Below, piece by piece: positions 35,761-46,457 of a stretch of DNA of 64,000 nt. The position numbers were made by a program, and so were the translations under genes. The first letter of the stretch is position 1, and each line of letters begins with the position of its first letter. The stretch is from Heterobilharzia americana. Taxonomy: Eukaryota; Platyhelminthes; Trematoda; Strigeidida; Schistosomatidae. The notes below the pieces were generated by a model. It was not told where the DNA came from. It worked only from the letters and a program-made list of their open reading frames with translations, and did not search any database. The stretch covers positions 1 to 64,000 of the forward strand of contig OX104130.1 in assembly GCA_944470555.2 (NCBI GenBank), written 5' to 3'.

Positions 35761-36234
35761 TTTTCCATATCAAACTATTAATAACAAGCTAAAATCTTCA
35801 CATACACTTAAATCAAGTGATTAGGCAACCATTGACCTGAAAAGACAAAACAAGATAACACTTCTCTTGCATAATCCCAACACAACAAATAATGACAAAG
35901 GTTGGGTCTAAGATAGGCGGAATGAAGTGGTTGTTGATTAAGATGAAAAAGGTTGGACAACTAATACACTTATTAGGATTTGCGCTAGTTAAGTACGTAT
36001 ACGATGAGTAGTGCTCGGAAAGCATGCTCGATTGTGTGTGAAATCAAATGTACACTTTAAGTGGATGAATTAATGATGCTAAACGTACTATGAAAATGTC
36101 ACGAACATCAACAAGAATAAGTATGCAGGCATACTGAGATTTATGTACTTTGAGGCTGAAGCAAGTGAATCAGATGCTGAATGAAGACCTTGGTGAATGT
36201 TAGTCATGCTATATCGTGAAATAACAGAGGTTAG
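35761..36234. other. No recognisable feature
   Basis: No motif or repeat recognised. Confidence 0.4.
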
Positions 36235-36445
36235 AAATTTCAAGCACTGGATTTCGAGTCAGTGGCTCAACGGCGTGTTGGCTGCGGAACCTGAAGGCCG
36301 TGGGTTCGATTATTTAGAAAGGGGTTGGGGGGTGTATTATATTGAGGAGTACCATACCAGGACAAAACAGCTATTCAGTGCTCCCAGGTTCTCAATATTT
36401 CTCCAACTGATGTCATTCCATGAGTTAGATCAACCTCATATTCCA
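36235..36445 (+). repeat. Family B SINE-like copy with tRNA head and hammerhead-like module
   Basis: Head: CACTGGATTTCGAGTCAGTGGC with A box TGGCTCAACGG, B box GGTTCGA (36303). Module at about 36335-36395: GTATTATATTGAGGAG, CCATACCAGGAC, AAAAC, AGCTATTCAGTGC, then tail TCCCAGGTTCTCAATATTTCTCCAACTGATGTCATT. Expected boxes CTGAGGA and GAAAC have become TTGAGGA and AAAAC, and the cleavage triplet has become ATT. Confidence 0.7.
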
Positions 36446-37034
36446 AAGAGTTTGTGATCAAAGGGTGTAAAAGTCTTTGGCCTCCCAACTGACAGGTCTC
36501 ATGAAGTCGGTATCCAGAACCAGTTTAAATTAAATGGAACGGACAAACAAGATTACCATGAGATATCGCACTGAGGCCATAAATTCAAGTTGCCATACAC
36601 TTTACTGTGGCAATTAACGAATAAGTGGACAGAAAAGGAATGAAGGAAAAGCGATTTAAAGATGCAGATTGGTGAAAATACTCAAGGTTACCAGCCAGAC
36701 AGTCTGCACTTCCCTACACAAATCAGATGAACAGCCAGAGACTTAATGGCTTGATATCACTATTTCTTGATCTGATCACCCTCAGCCTTACTTCTTTCAA
36801 CCTAATCCAACTTTATCTACCATTTAGCATAATTAATAAACAGTTGAATTGGTAATTGATGCGTTTTCACGGAAGCCGTTGCCATAAAATGACTACAAAT
36901 GAAGTTATGTTTCAGAGAATAGAAGTAGTATCAACATTGCCAATCCATTCACCGATATTGTATGCTACATTTCATGCATATCTCGAATACTTTTAAGTCA
37001 CACATTCCTGATAAAGGAAAATGGTCTTATCCCG

Positions 37035-37170
37035 ATAGGAACAACATACCTCTTCACTGGGGTACAATCGTCAGCTAGATGCGTTTGCACTCCCGTGAGG
37101 GATTTTCTTCCCACTGAGAATTGAACCCAGTATCAATCGCCTTAAACGCCAAAGCACTATCCACTAGCTA
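37035..37170 (-). repeat. Family A copy, minus, ribozyme partly lost
   Basis: CACTGGGGTACAATC, then CGTCAGCTAGATG (minus strand CTGACGA core intact with CATCTAG before it), spacer, B-box complement (GAATTGAACCC, near 37118) and A-box complement (GCACTATCCACTAGC). Sequence past the core box does not resemble stem II. Confidence 0.6.
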
Positions 37171-37733
37171 CTAGCGAATAAATTACAACATAATGAATAA
37201 TTAGGCAGTGAAGAGCCATCCACAGAGAGGCCCATCTGCCTACAAAATTCGAGCATGTCGATCCATATAAAAATTAACTGGAAATTACAAATAGATTTAA
37301 GTTTTAAGAATATCTAAGTTCACTGAAAACCGAAAAAAGCTTGAAGAACGAGAAATATATGCTTTCAACGACCTTGATATTTTCTGCACTTGTCTAGAAA
37401 GATATTTAGTCAATGAGAAATTCACACATTATGATCACTTGATTTTTCGATAATGTTTGGCGTGCAGCGATTGGTTGTAAAGACTTGCAGTGAAATTTGA
37501 GGCTTCGTAAAAATAACAAAGCCACTGAGTAATACGATGGTTTATTTATTTATCATTTATTCATTACATCACACAGAAGTCTTTTTGTTTAACCAGAAAT
37601 CTTTTAAACAGATAATCATCAAGTTGTATTAAGGAAGCATTAGTGATCACGTATGTTTCATAATGTTGTAATGAAGTGTAACTGCTTTGCATGGGTTTCG
37701 TAGGTCGTCACAAGTAGATAGTTCGTATGTGAG

Positions 37734-37752
37734 CTTCTTCTTCTTCTTCTTC
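37734..37752. repeat. (CTT)n microsatellite
   Basis: Six CTT repeats. Confidence 0.9.
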
Positions 37753-38879
37753 GGGATACTGAGACTGATTAGCATCATCAGAGTGAATTCAGAAGATTGT
37801 CACTACCCTTGCTTATTTCCCCATATTCACCCACTTCAACCTTTATGAAGGTTACCGGTGAAAATCTCATTGTAAACATTGTTTAACTTGCGAGTTTACC
37901 TAAAAGTATTCAAGAACTCCTAGGTGTTTTACAAGCTTTGAGGTTTCCTCCTGAACGTTTCTTCAACAGGCTAGCTGGCTTCATCAACATTTATTTATCT
38001 GAGAAGTAAATGGTAGCAGAAGGTTTCTATAGTATCCCGATAAACCTCGCTAAAGAACTCCGACAAGACGGAACTTGGAGTCAGTTAAGAATGTTTTCTA
38101 AAACTGGTCATTGGAAGACAAAGTTATTTCATCTCATCTTACTGGGAAGTGAGGCGTCATCACGCGTGCACCGATATTCTGTTATTATTATTACTCCAGG
38201 ATGTGTTGTCAACTGAAACAACAACATAACCTCATTTTAAGTAAACAAACTTGACACAGAATTGCTCCCAGTCTTTTTCGAGTTAGGAATTAAATGAAAA
38301 GAGAAAAAAAAAAAAGAAATGAAATGAAATTAGTCAATTCCTGCGTTTATTATTATTTCTTATCAATAGACAGTTAAATCGCTAGATTGCTACAGCTTTC
38401 TTTCACCATATCGACAGAAATTCATCTCTCAAAATGTCCAGTAATTCAAATAGAAGGTTTGTGAGAATCTACTTTCTGGTCGATTTCAAGTTGGTTATTC
38501 ATCACAAACTGATTGACAACAATTGCCAAAGCATTGGATAGATAGCAGCTGTTTTGTTTAACTACGACGGGACTCCTCGGCAGTTTGCGCTCACGACAGA
38601 GCCTGTGATCAAGTTTTGATCAGAGGATTTGTATTCATTTCTTTAAGTACATCATGTTGAGTCAGCGTTCTCTGAGCTTTGGTACTTCTCTTTATCGTGA
38701 ACGTTTCATAACCACACTTGGTGACTTCATCAACAGTTACTTCATATAAAAGGTGAAGCATTTTCACGTCGCATGACTTTTAACAAAGAATATTGGTGAT
38801 TTTACAATGCAGCCAGTAAGTTAGAAGACTCATCATTGTGAATCGCTTTGATAGATCTTGGCCGATCAAAGAAAGTTCT

Positions 38880-39025
38880 CAGTAAACCGTGTTCAACCTC
38901 GGCTTCGTGTCTGCCAAGGGGACTGACATCCCCTTTAAGATTCGCAGTTGCAGACACACCTCACCGATAGGTGCGAACAAGCACTAAAATCTAGGTCGAC
39001 CACGGATTTCTGCCGACTGACTTCA
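38880..39025 (+). repeat. Family C copy, clearest stem II and cleavage site
   Basis: Linker GGGACTGACATCCCC and TTGCAGACACACCT, then the module at about 38968-39020: CACCGATAG (decayed CTGANGA), perfect stem-loop GTGC-GAACAA-GCAC, TAAAA for GAAAC, TCTAG, GTC, GACC and TTTCTGCC. The conserved loop and the GTC at the expected place support a hammerhead origin, although both core boxes are mutated. The tRNA head is degraded. Confidence 0.6.
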
Positions 39026-39774
39026 GCTAGTCAATATGACACTTTATTTTACACAATCTTCACCAGTTGCCTGGAACTTGAAACAAATCAATAATCACTG
39101 TAAATATTTCTATCATATATACCTTAAGTGAAAATTTTTTTTAATGTTCTAAAGATCTCAAGAGGAAGAAAACATATTTCAGTTCACAAAACAAAGAAAC
39201 TTAGAATGGTGGGAAAAATCAGTCAAACTAGAGACAGGCAAGCAAACTCAAGAAAAAATGAGGATTGTTCTTGGGAATAACCTAGCTACGCTTACATGCA
39301 AAAGTTGAAACAGTTATGAAATCATGTGAACATCAGCATCTAAGCATGAATTCTCTAGTAATGTGGATAGGGGACTGACGTATGCAAAACTTAGTTACGC
39401 TGCTTATCTGCTTATTTATTGAGGTTAAAGTCGAATTATGGAAGTTGTGTGAAATTTTGTACAAATAGTTTTCTTATTGATTTACTTTTGCACATACTAC
39501 TCAATAGATCTACTCATTAAAGTAGACTGGTAGTATACAGAAATCCGGTATACAATTTAAAGATTCGTTACTAGGTGATTCAAAGATTGGGAATGGCAAA
39601 TAAATCGTTTGTAAGAGTTTAATTAAGCATTCAACCTTCTTGAAACAGGGATTTGTTCTAGGTTTGTACAAGTAAAATGAGTGAAGACATATGCTACTAA
39701 CGCTGCTACAACTCACACTACTACTAAGGAACACAAATCCCACTGAATCTGCTGAGCATTTTATTTAGTAGAGG
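39026..39774. other. No recognisable feature
   Basis: AT-rich, no motif-bearing ORF. Confidence 0.4.
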
Positions 39775-40000
39775 GGACTGGTTATGGCAATTCCATTCGC
39801 TGAATGGTTCATGAGTTTACCGTGAAACTTGAACGCTGTGAATTTGATCCCTGGCTGAGTCATGGGTGCGTACTGCTGAGAAATCGCCTACTAGTGGAAC
39901 GAAACAGCTACTTCCCAATGCTCTCCGGTTTGCAATGTTTCTCTGAAAGATGCCAGTCAGTTCGTGATGAATACTACCGTTTGCAAGTAGTCAGTGCTTA
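39775..40000 (+). repeat. Family B SINE-like copy
   Basis: Head with A-box relic TGGTTCATGAG and B box GAATTTGATCCC (39839-39850). Module about 39868-39925: GCGTACTG, CTGAGAA (core with one change), ATCGCCTACTAGTGGA, intact CGAAAC, AGCTACTTC, CAATGCTCTCC, then tail GGTTTGCAATGTTTCTCTG. GAAAC is intact; the cleavage triplet is TTC. Confidence 0.65.
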
Positions 40001-40082
40001 GGTATGCCTTTCCACGCACCTTCTGCACATCACCTTTTCATCTAATATTGTATGTTCTTTCTCGCTTCAGTTCTGTCCTGTC

Positions 40083-40165
40083 ACATCGAGCTGACGAGTC
40101 TTTTATATGACGAACCGTCTTTGTCCTGGATTCCACTGCTAGCCACTACTAAATTGAATTGAGAG
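40083..40165 (+). ncRNA. Family A hammerhead remnant, headless
   Basis: CATCGAG, intact core CTGACGA (40091-40097), GTCTTTTATATGAC (GTC/GAC stem II), GAACC for GAAAC, then GTC and CTGGATTCC followed by the common end CACTGCTAGCCACTA. Core box 1, stem II ends and the cleavage triplet are intact; core box 2 has one change. Upstream sequence has no tRNA head. Confidence 0.75.
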
Positions 40166-40298
40166 GGAATATTTAAGCATCCTTACAGGAGCCTGTTTGC
40201 CAATACAGGCAGGTAAATTCGACGAAATCAACGGCGGAATAATACAAGTAACAACACTGGAACTATACCCGTGCCATAAGAAGTGACTGTCATGACTT

Positions 40299-40465
40299 GG
40301 TAACCTGGTGGATAATGCACTGTCATTTGAAGCGGTTGGTCCCTGGTTCGAGTCTTAGTGGGAACAACATCACTCATCATTGTGAGGCAGTTACATCCAG
40401 CTGACAAGTCTCACATAAGAAGAACCACTTGTGTCATGAATTCCACTGCTAGCCACTAGCCACCA
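40299..40465 (+). repeat. Family A copy with complete head and ribozyme
   Basis: A box TGGTAACCTGGTGGATAATGC (from about 40298), B box GGTTCGAGTCT (40345-40355), spacer, ribozyme 40393-40442: CATCCAG, CTGACAA, GTCTCACATAAGAA, GAACC, TGTGTC, ATGAATTCC. It lies just downstream, in the same orientation, of the headless ribozyme at 40083. Confidence 0.85.
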
Positions 40466-40914
40466 TTTCTACAAAACTTTGGATTCCCGTAGGAGATCAA
40501 AGAGGTGGTATATATGATATGCTGACAACCTGTTGAGATGTGATGGATGGAAATACTTATTCTTGACAGACAATTATCCTAAATCTGTTCATCTGTCAAA
40601 AATTCTCATCTTATTTCTCCCCAAGGAATTTTACTTGTTTGATGATGTTGCCTGTCTCTTTAGGGAAGTGGCAAGAAAAGATTTATCCACCATTTTAGAT
40701 TCATTCCTCTGGTGCACATTCATCTCATCTGTCAGCTGTGATACATTCGTACTGAATGTTTTTTCAGTGGCTTCGTCCGTAAAAGGCAATGACTGGCAGT
40801 TAACTGAACTAAACTATGCGGAATAACAGACTGTCGGACAAGCATGCTTACCGAACACATTCCTTTCATTATTCAAATTGTATTTCCAGACAATATCCAA
40901 CATGGAATGACATG
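40466..40914. other. Unassigned ORF region
   Basis: A 97-codon plus ORF (40533-40826) with ILILFLPKEFYLFDDVACLF and no family I recognise. It has no supporting start context or homologue that I know of. Confidence 0.3.
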
Positions 40915-41045
40915 ATTTAGAGAGTCACTGAGAATCTTTGCAGCACTGGACAGCTGTGTACGTTGATGACCGTCAGACATCCCTGGAGGCTAAGTCGTCA
41001 CTTAGCCAATCGGTGGGAACCAATGATTCCGAATGTTTCTGCTTA
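40915..41045 (-). repeat. Family B copy, minus, degenerate
   Basis: On the minus strand: the head end near 41030, CAGCTGTCCAGTGCTG and the tail resembling GCAAAGATTCTCAGTGACTC near 40920-40945. The GTCCAGTGC cleavage-side sequence is intact. Confidence 0.45.
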
Positions 41046-41219
41046 TGTCAATTTGCGGCACAGAATGCATTTGTGAATGCCCATCCTTACAACTGACTTT
41101 ATCAACCTCATTAGTCACAACTTTTCATTGGAACTACAAGAATTCCTTCTCGAAGTATTTCACTACTGAGCACTGCTGAGTGTTCCATACTACTAGGAAG
41201 AATTACCTTTCCAGGTGAG

Positions 41220-41425
41220 AGGAAATCGAAATCAGCATTTTAAGTCATCAGCCTCTAATGTAGAATTCAAATATTTCACCCTTGTTTCACACTGCAGTGC
41301 GGACTGAAAAAACCGTATTGGTCAATTTTATCCTTCAGCTGATCAATCAAAATAAGTACCCAACTCGGGACCTAGTGGCTTCATTTTCTGAGGAAAAACT
41401 GTATGTCAGTGATATATATGATATT
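41220..41425 (+). repeat. Dispersed repeat R1, copy 2
   Basis: Same order of blocks as 505-780: AATCAGCATTTTAAGTCAT, CCTTCAGCTGATCAATC, GACCTAGTGGCTTCATTTTCTGAGG, AACTGTATGTC. The last block of copy 1 is missing. Confidence 0.65.
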
Positions 41426-41440
41426 TAAAGACTGCAATTC

Positions 41441-42960
41441 CTGGGGAATGGTGATTTCTTAACAAACATTGAAAGCTAATTGATCATTTCAGCAATTCGT
41501 AGGGTGGCCTTTAAAGTCACTCCCTGTTGCTTGGGTCATTAGTCAAGCCTGACTTAACCGGAGTGACTTTAAAGGCCACCCTAGCCGCTGCTGTGATAAG
41601 CAGTCACGTCTCTCTGTTCCATGAAATGCTAACGTCCCAGCCAAAATTCCTAGATCTGACTGGTTAATTCAGCAGTTTCTAGGCTAATGGTCTTTAAACA
41701 CACCTTAGCCGATTGACTTTAAAAGCCACCTTACCAACTATTGAACTGACAGATTGACTTTAACTATTGATAGGAAATCACTTTTCCAGACGAAGGACAG
41801 AAAGCCAATTGGACATTTTAATGGCCTTCAAAGTCACTTTGGTTTTGAATAACTTTAAAGGCCACCCTAGCAGTTGAAGAGATGACCAGTTACGGTTCTC
41901 TACTTTGTGGAAAGCTGACATCTCAACCAAAGTACTTAAACTTGGTTGGTTATTTCAGTTCTTGAGGTGGCCTTTAAAGTTATTCCAGTCATTAGTCCGC
42001 GATAGAAAAGATTAAAATCACCAGTTTGGTTTCCCTATTTCGAGTCACTTTAAACAGCAGCCTAAGCAACAGCTAAATTAACCAATAAATCTGAGCATTT
42101 TGACTGGAAAAGGTGTTTTTCATAAAACAAAGAAAAGCAATTGGGTATGTCAGCCGTTCTTAATGTGGCTTTTGAGGTCACCCACCTATTTCGGCTGGAA
42201 AGGCTGGTTTTTATTAAAAAGAGGGAGTCTAATCGGAGATTTCAGTGGTTGCTACGGTGGCCCTTAAAGTCAGGCCTCAGTCGATTGACTGTAATATTGA
42301 TTTTAAAGGCTATACTACTAACTAATGAGATGACCAACCAGGATTCTTCATTTTTGTTTGGAAAAGTACTTCCTTATAAATTAAAGGAATGTAATTGGCT
42401 ACCTCATTAGTTGTGGCGCTGGCCTTTAAAGTCACTTTTCCAGCCAAAATAGAGAAACCAAATGGTCATTTAAGTCACTTCTAGGATGGAATTTCTAGTC
42501 ACTCTGAGTTTCGATGATTTTCAAAGCCACACTGAAGATAAGATTAAGCACGATTTTTTATTTTATGGAAAGCTGACATCCTAGCCAAAATACTTAAACA
42601 TAGATGGTTATTTCAGCAGTTCTTGAGGTGATCTTTAAAGTCAATTGCCTCTTTAGTTCACGCTAAACAAGATTAAAATCTTTAGCTAGGTTTCTTTATT
42701 TCAAGAGAATTTAAGGACCACCCTAGTAACCCCAAAATTAGCCAATCAGGTTTCAGAATTTTGAGTGAGAAAGTAACTTTTCGTGAAATAAAAAAACGCG
42801 ATCGGTTATCTCAACAGCTGTTGTAGGCTGCCTTTAAAGTCACCCGTCTATTTCGTCTTGAAAGGCTGCTTTTTATTTTTAAAAAGTCTTGTCGGATATT
42901 TCAGTAGTTGTTAGAGTGACCATTTGTGTTATTGTAAGAATCGACTAGATTAATAAGTCC
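41441..42960. repeat. Clustered TTTAAAG palindrome repeats with ~658 bp period
   Basis: Roughly 17 occurrences of a motif close to GGCCTTTAAAGTCAC, in alternating orientations, separated by 40-130 bp. Superimposed is a longer direct duplication: GGAAAGCTGACATC at 41909 recurs at 42567, followed in both by CAAAATACTTAAAC-like, GATTAAAATC, TTTATTTCAAG-like and GGCTGSTTTTTATT blocks in the same order. Not coding; the 89-codon plus ORF inside carries no motif. Confidence 0.8.
41500..41583. repeat. Perfect 24 bp inverted repeat (hairpin)
   Basis: 41500-41523 and 41560-41583 are exact reverse complements (TAGGGTGGCCTTTAAAGTCA then CTCC), with a 36 bp spacer. It is the best-preserved pair within the TTTAAAG cluster. 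Confidence 0.95.
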
Positions 42961-43074
42961 TTTGGTGGAAACTAGTATCTAAAATTACTTTTTCACATAG
43001 TTTGCTTTTAGAATCCAGCCGTCCCAGGTAATTGGTTTGCCTTTGCCATAGTTTAACCTAATGTGTTAATTGGA

Positions 43075-43320
43075 CCTCCGCATCCAAGTATACTGAGTCC
43101 ACATATGTGTACGAAATGCTTCGATATGTTCTGATTTCAACGTGATAAACGTGTCGTCCACACATCTCGGTCATGCCTAGTTTGGTGGCGGCAGGCTTGA
43201 ATGCCTGTCTAAAGCAGTAGGCTTCTAAATGTCCATAAAAATATATCTGCTGCTACACTCAGGGATATTTGCTGTCTCTATGGTTACTCCTTGTAAACGA
43301 ATATCGAAGACTGTTCTAGA
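43075..43320 (-). pseudogene. PLE reverse transcriptase catalytic-motif fragment
   Basis: The minus strand reads RCVDDTFITLKSEHIEAFRT, with VDD encoded at 43153-43161. The PLE catalytic box is R-Y-V-D-D-T-F; here Tyr is Cys but both aspartates remain. Upstream in other frames lie peptides such as HLEAYCFRQA and PAATKLGMT, where a PLE has its M-E-x-x-E and K-P-x-x-W segments. A stop follows the motif by about 25 codons. An isolated fragment with no nearby PLE parts on the same strand. Confidence 0.65.
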
Positions 43321-44524
43321 AATCAGGGATAGTTGCATGCGTACAGTAGTTTCTTCTTTTTCTACTAGTACTTTGGTGGTCCTAAGTGTGTCAGATGGTC
43401 TTTAGCGAGGAGTTCATTGTCTGATAACCGGTGGGTACGACACAATTTCATTATTATTTCACGCTTCCACGCGCATTTTCTTGTTCTTTATTGCTCTTCC
43501 ACTTGTGCCTTCAATCTATTTCAGCAACCTACCTACCCTTCACTTCTGAATGAAATCCACTTTCAGTTCCCATGCTAATGGATATCATCTGTTCACACTC
43601 TTCGTCTTCTTTTTCTTATTGACATAGTGGTGTCTTTCTCTAAGAGATCATGTGATTTTCGCAACTTTTCACAGAGACCAGAGTTTCTAGAGATTTTCTT
43701 TTTCAACTTTCATGCCATAAATATTTTCATTTATAACTTACCTACCTACTTACCTATCCGCATACCTCCCTCCCCACCTACTTACTTACCTACCTGAACA
43801 ACTGTCTCTATTTCCGGTGGTTTCCCTGATCCTGCATTCATGTTCTCCTCCGCTTTGCGATACTATATGTGCTTTGTTACATGAAACCTATTCACTATGG
43901 TAACAGTTTACCATGTTTTACTGATTACGGTCTTGTATCAAAGTGTTTAGGTAAACAAAGAGAAATCAATTCTCTTAGTCAATACGTGACCAATAATCAC
44001 TTTCTGATTCGAGACTGGATGTCTGCGTATTCAGGTTGTCTATACATCGAACCCTAACACCTTAATTTACGCAACAGACAGTGTTTCATCAGCGTTTATG
44101 GTCACGTTCTACCTCCGTGAATAAGGCAGAGATGAAAACATTTTGGGAAAGTATCTCAGTCACGGTACTGTTTTAAACCAATGTCCAGTGCTTAGCTAGT
44201 AAGTCTTTATGGCAGGTAGTGATACACACAAGTTGTTTAGAAGACGGGTTCATTAAACTCTAAGAGGCTGAGAGAGGCTACCAAGTCGACTCACGCTACA
44301 TACACTAAGCCCCACTTGAATCTTGTCTTATCTTGTGTCGCCCTCATAAAGATTAGTCCAGGAAGGCAGTCCGACAGAAAATATTTCAACGCTATCTAAA
44401 CTTATTTTCATCAGTTAGGGGTTTCATGAGGAGACCAAAAGTTAGGTTTTAAGGAAACTACCATTTCTCAAATCAAAATGTACACAAAATAACTTTTTAA
44501 TTTTTTAGATTGGTAAACATTAGA
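43321..44524. other. No gene; imperfect (ACCT)n tract
   Basis: An ACCT/ACTT-rich microsatellite lies at about 43738-43797. No motif-bearing ORF was found. Confidence 0.5.
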
Positions 44525-44605
44525 GACTGATTGATATCAGTTAGAGAACCACTGAAAACCCTGAGGGCACAAGTTTCATCCTATTATCGGGATGTGTTCG
44601 AAATA
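44525..44605 (-). repeat. Family B copy, minus; 3' part only
   Basis: On the minus strand: TCCCGATAATAGGAT (stem II), intact GAAAC, TTGTGCCCTCAGGG, then tail TTTTCAGTGGTTCTCTAACTGATAT. The first core box is missing. It faces away from the plus copy at 44740. Confidence 0.6.
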
Positions 44606-44739
44606 ACTTACTGTCTGCTGAACATTAGTAAAGAACTTCAAGATAAGATTTTCCATATTTCGAGTCAGAAGTTATCACCAGCAAGGTAAGCCGAGTCGGA
44701 TGTGACGACACGTAGTCAACGACGGCATTAAATCAACAT

Positions 44740-44945
44740 CGTGTTATGTAATGAATTGACGGAAGTAGGAAAAAGTTGATCTTTGGATTTCGGCCTAGTA
44801 GCTGGATGTAAACCTACTCAGTGGTTTTGACTCCTGGCGGGATAATAGGAGCGTACGTGTGACGAATCCCACACTGATGAGACGAAACAGCAGTCCTCAG
44901 GTTTCCAGTAGTGCTTCTCCAACTGATACAAGCTTTTGGAGGAAA
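44740..44945 (+). repeat. Family B copy with intact GAAAC and GTC
   Basis: 5' block ATGAATTGACGGAAGTAGG (from 44751) matches 21130. Head: GGCCTAGTAGCTGG and a degraded B box (GTTTTGACTCC). Module about 44850-44907: GCGTACGTGTGACGA (core with C3 changed to G), ATCCCACACTGATGAGAC, intact GAAAC, AGCA, GTC, CTCAGG, tail TTTCCAGTAGTGCTTCTCCAACTGAT. The insert within stem II makes it longer than in other copies. Confidence 0.65.
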
Positions 44946-45371
44946 AAAAGGAGTGTACAAGAAAATTCATCCTCCACTGTTGTATATCACAACTAGAATT
45001 TCGTTTAAACAAGTAAGGCAAAAGGAGAAGAATGTTTTTTTTCGAAAAAAACTATTTAGTTGCAGAACTGGAAAATTCAGGAGAAATGTTTAGTTGTGCA
45101 GGTGTTTAATTTTGACTGCATATAGTCAAACTGAAACACTGACATAAAATTAAAGCAATCCGTAGCAATAATTTATTAATAAATGTGTTGCATTATTAGT
45201 GCATGTTTGTGCAAAACTCTGTGTTTGAGGTGTGAGTAGGGAGTTGCCAGCTTTGGTACAACTTCTCTGGTGTATCCAGTGTGGAAACATCCGAATAGCA
45301 GTTGAAGTTTATAGGCTATTTATCACTTAACGTAGATGAGAACCATTACCGACTCTGTGAATGACTTGATT

Positions 45372-45555
45372 GTGGCTAGCAGTGGGATCCAAGAGACAAG
45401 CTAATTGTCCTGTTTAAAATCAGCTAGTCAGTTAGAAGTAGCTGCCTGCTTCACAGTGAAGAGTGATATTGTTCCCAATGGGGAACGAAACCACTGTCCA
45501 ACGCTCCAAACGCCTAACCGTTATCCGCTATGCGACTGAAGCTCGATGGCTAGGA
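45372..45555 (-). repeat. Family A copy, minus strand
   Basis: Common end TGGCTAGCAGTGG (45373-45385), ribozyme relic 45386-45440 (minus strand ACTGACTA, then GCTGATTTTAAACAGGAC), spacer TGATATTGTTCCCAATGGGG, degraded B-box complement and A-box complement (CCTAACCGTTATCCGC). Confidence 0.7.
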
Positions 45556-45599
45556 TTCAGAAGGTCCCTTTGACTTTTTCTAAATTGCGTCACCTGGAC

Positions 45600-46290
45600 A
45601 CCGACTGCAGAGATATCTGACTATCTATCCCGCTTTGCAACCGTGGAAGATGGCCAATGAAAGTAGAAGATATGAACCAGTTAAAGGGTTGGGGTCCCAC
45701 ATATCTTCGTTCCATTCCACGCGTTTGATGGAAACACCGTGTGAACAATGTTGAGGTCAGGCGAAGACTACTAGACAAGACAAGCAAGTCGGTTGATGAA
45801 ATTGTGAACCTTAATCGAATGAGATAGCTTGGACATGTGTTGCACATGTTGATCCGCCGCCATCTTTCTTGAGGTGCCATCATGGTGTGGGAAGTTGGAT
45901 ACGGTTAGAAGAGAGTTTAAGGTGGCCAGATCAAACTAAACCTGTCACCAACCAATGAAGTCTCTTACTTTTGGTCTGAGCCGTGTGGAGCGATTAAGAC
46001 TGCCTGACTGGCTTCCGTGAGACAAAAGGAATCAGTGGTTGAAGGCTATTGGTGAAATAACTGAAAATCGGTGACAGTGGCACAGATGTATTTACTCCTT
46101 GACGTCTTCTAAGGCTTGAATATTTGTACGAACCCCTATCTTCAAACTGTTCATTCTCTCACACAACTTTGTCTACTTTGATATCAATCTTTTTCTACCC
46201 ACTTGTTCTTTGAATGCGTCTGTGAAGTGTATTAACTTGAGCCGATGCACAGTTGTGCGATGTTGTACATTTATTTCGTGAGTCAGTCAG
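45600..46290 (+). mobile_element. RTE-type LINE 3' fragment, plus (left arm of perfect inverted repeat)
   Basis: Plus strand: GRWPMKVEDMNQLKGWGP (about 45643-45700; compare the RTE ETWPLRVED box), WKHRVNNVEVRRRLLDK (about 45728-45780), LGHVLHM, GRCRLP-like and QMYLLLDVF positions, then a 3' UTR to about 46290 like that at 35580-35760. In-frame stops and shifts make it non-coding. The antisense 97-codon ORF at 45590-45883 is a shadow. Confidence 0.8.
45666..46212. repeat. Left arm of 547 bp perfect inverted repeat
   Basis: Compared line by line with 51898-52444 in reverse complement, I found no difference over 547 bp, and both arms have the same length. Identity ends abruptly at GAAGATATG (45666) and CTTTG (46212). 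The other RTE fragments in the window are heavily diverged. Confidence 0.95.
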
Positions 46291-46308
46291 ACAGTCATTT
46301 TGTCTTGA

Positions 46309-46457
46309 GCAACACTTTGGCGTTTGAAGCGATGGTTACTAGTTTTGAATCCCAGGGGGAACAATTTCACTACCCGCCTGGTTGCAAGTACATCCAGCTG
46401 ACAAATCCTAAATCTAACTAAGCACATATGTCCTTGATTCCACTGGTAGTCACTGAG
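46309..46457 (+). repeat. Family A copy, plus strand
   Basis: Partial head (TTTGGCGTTTGAAGCGATGG), B-box relic (GTTTTGAATCCC), spacer, ribozyme from 46391: CATCCAG, CTGACAA, ATCCTAAATCTAACT, AAGC, TATGTC, CTTGATTCC. The GTC triplet survives; both core boxes are changed. Confidence 0.75.

Noticed and set aside
41441..42960. CRISPR-like array
   Set aside because: Motifs alternate in orientation, vary in spacing and sequence, and the composition is clearly that of an animal repeat region.
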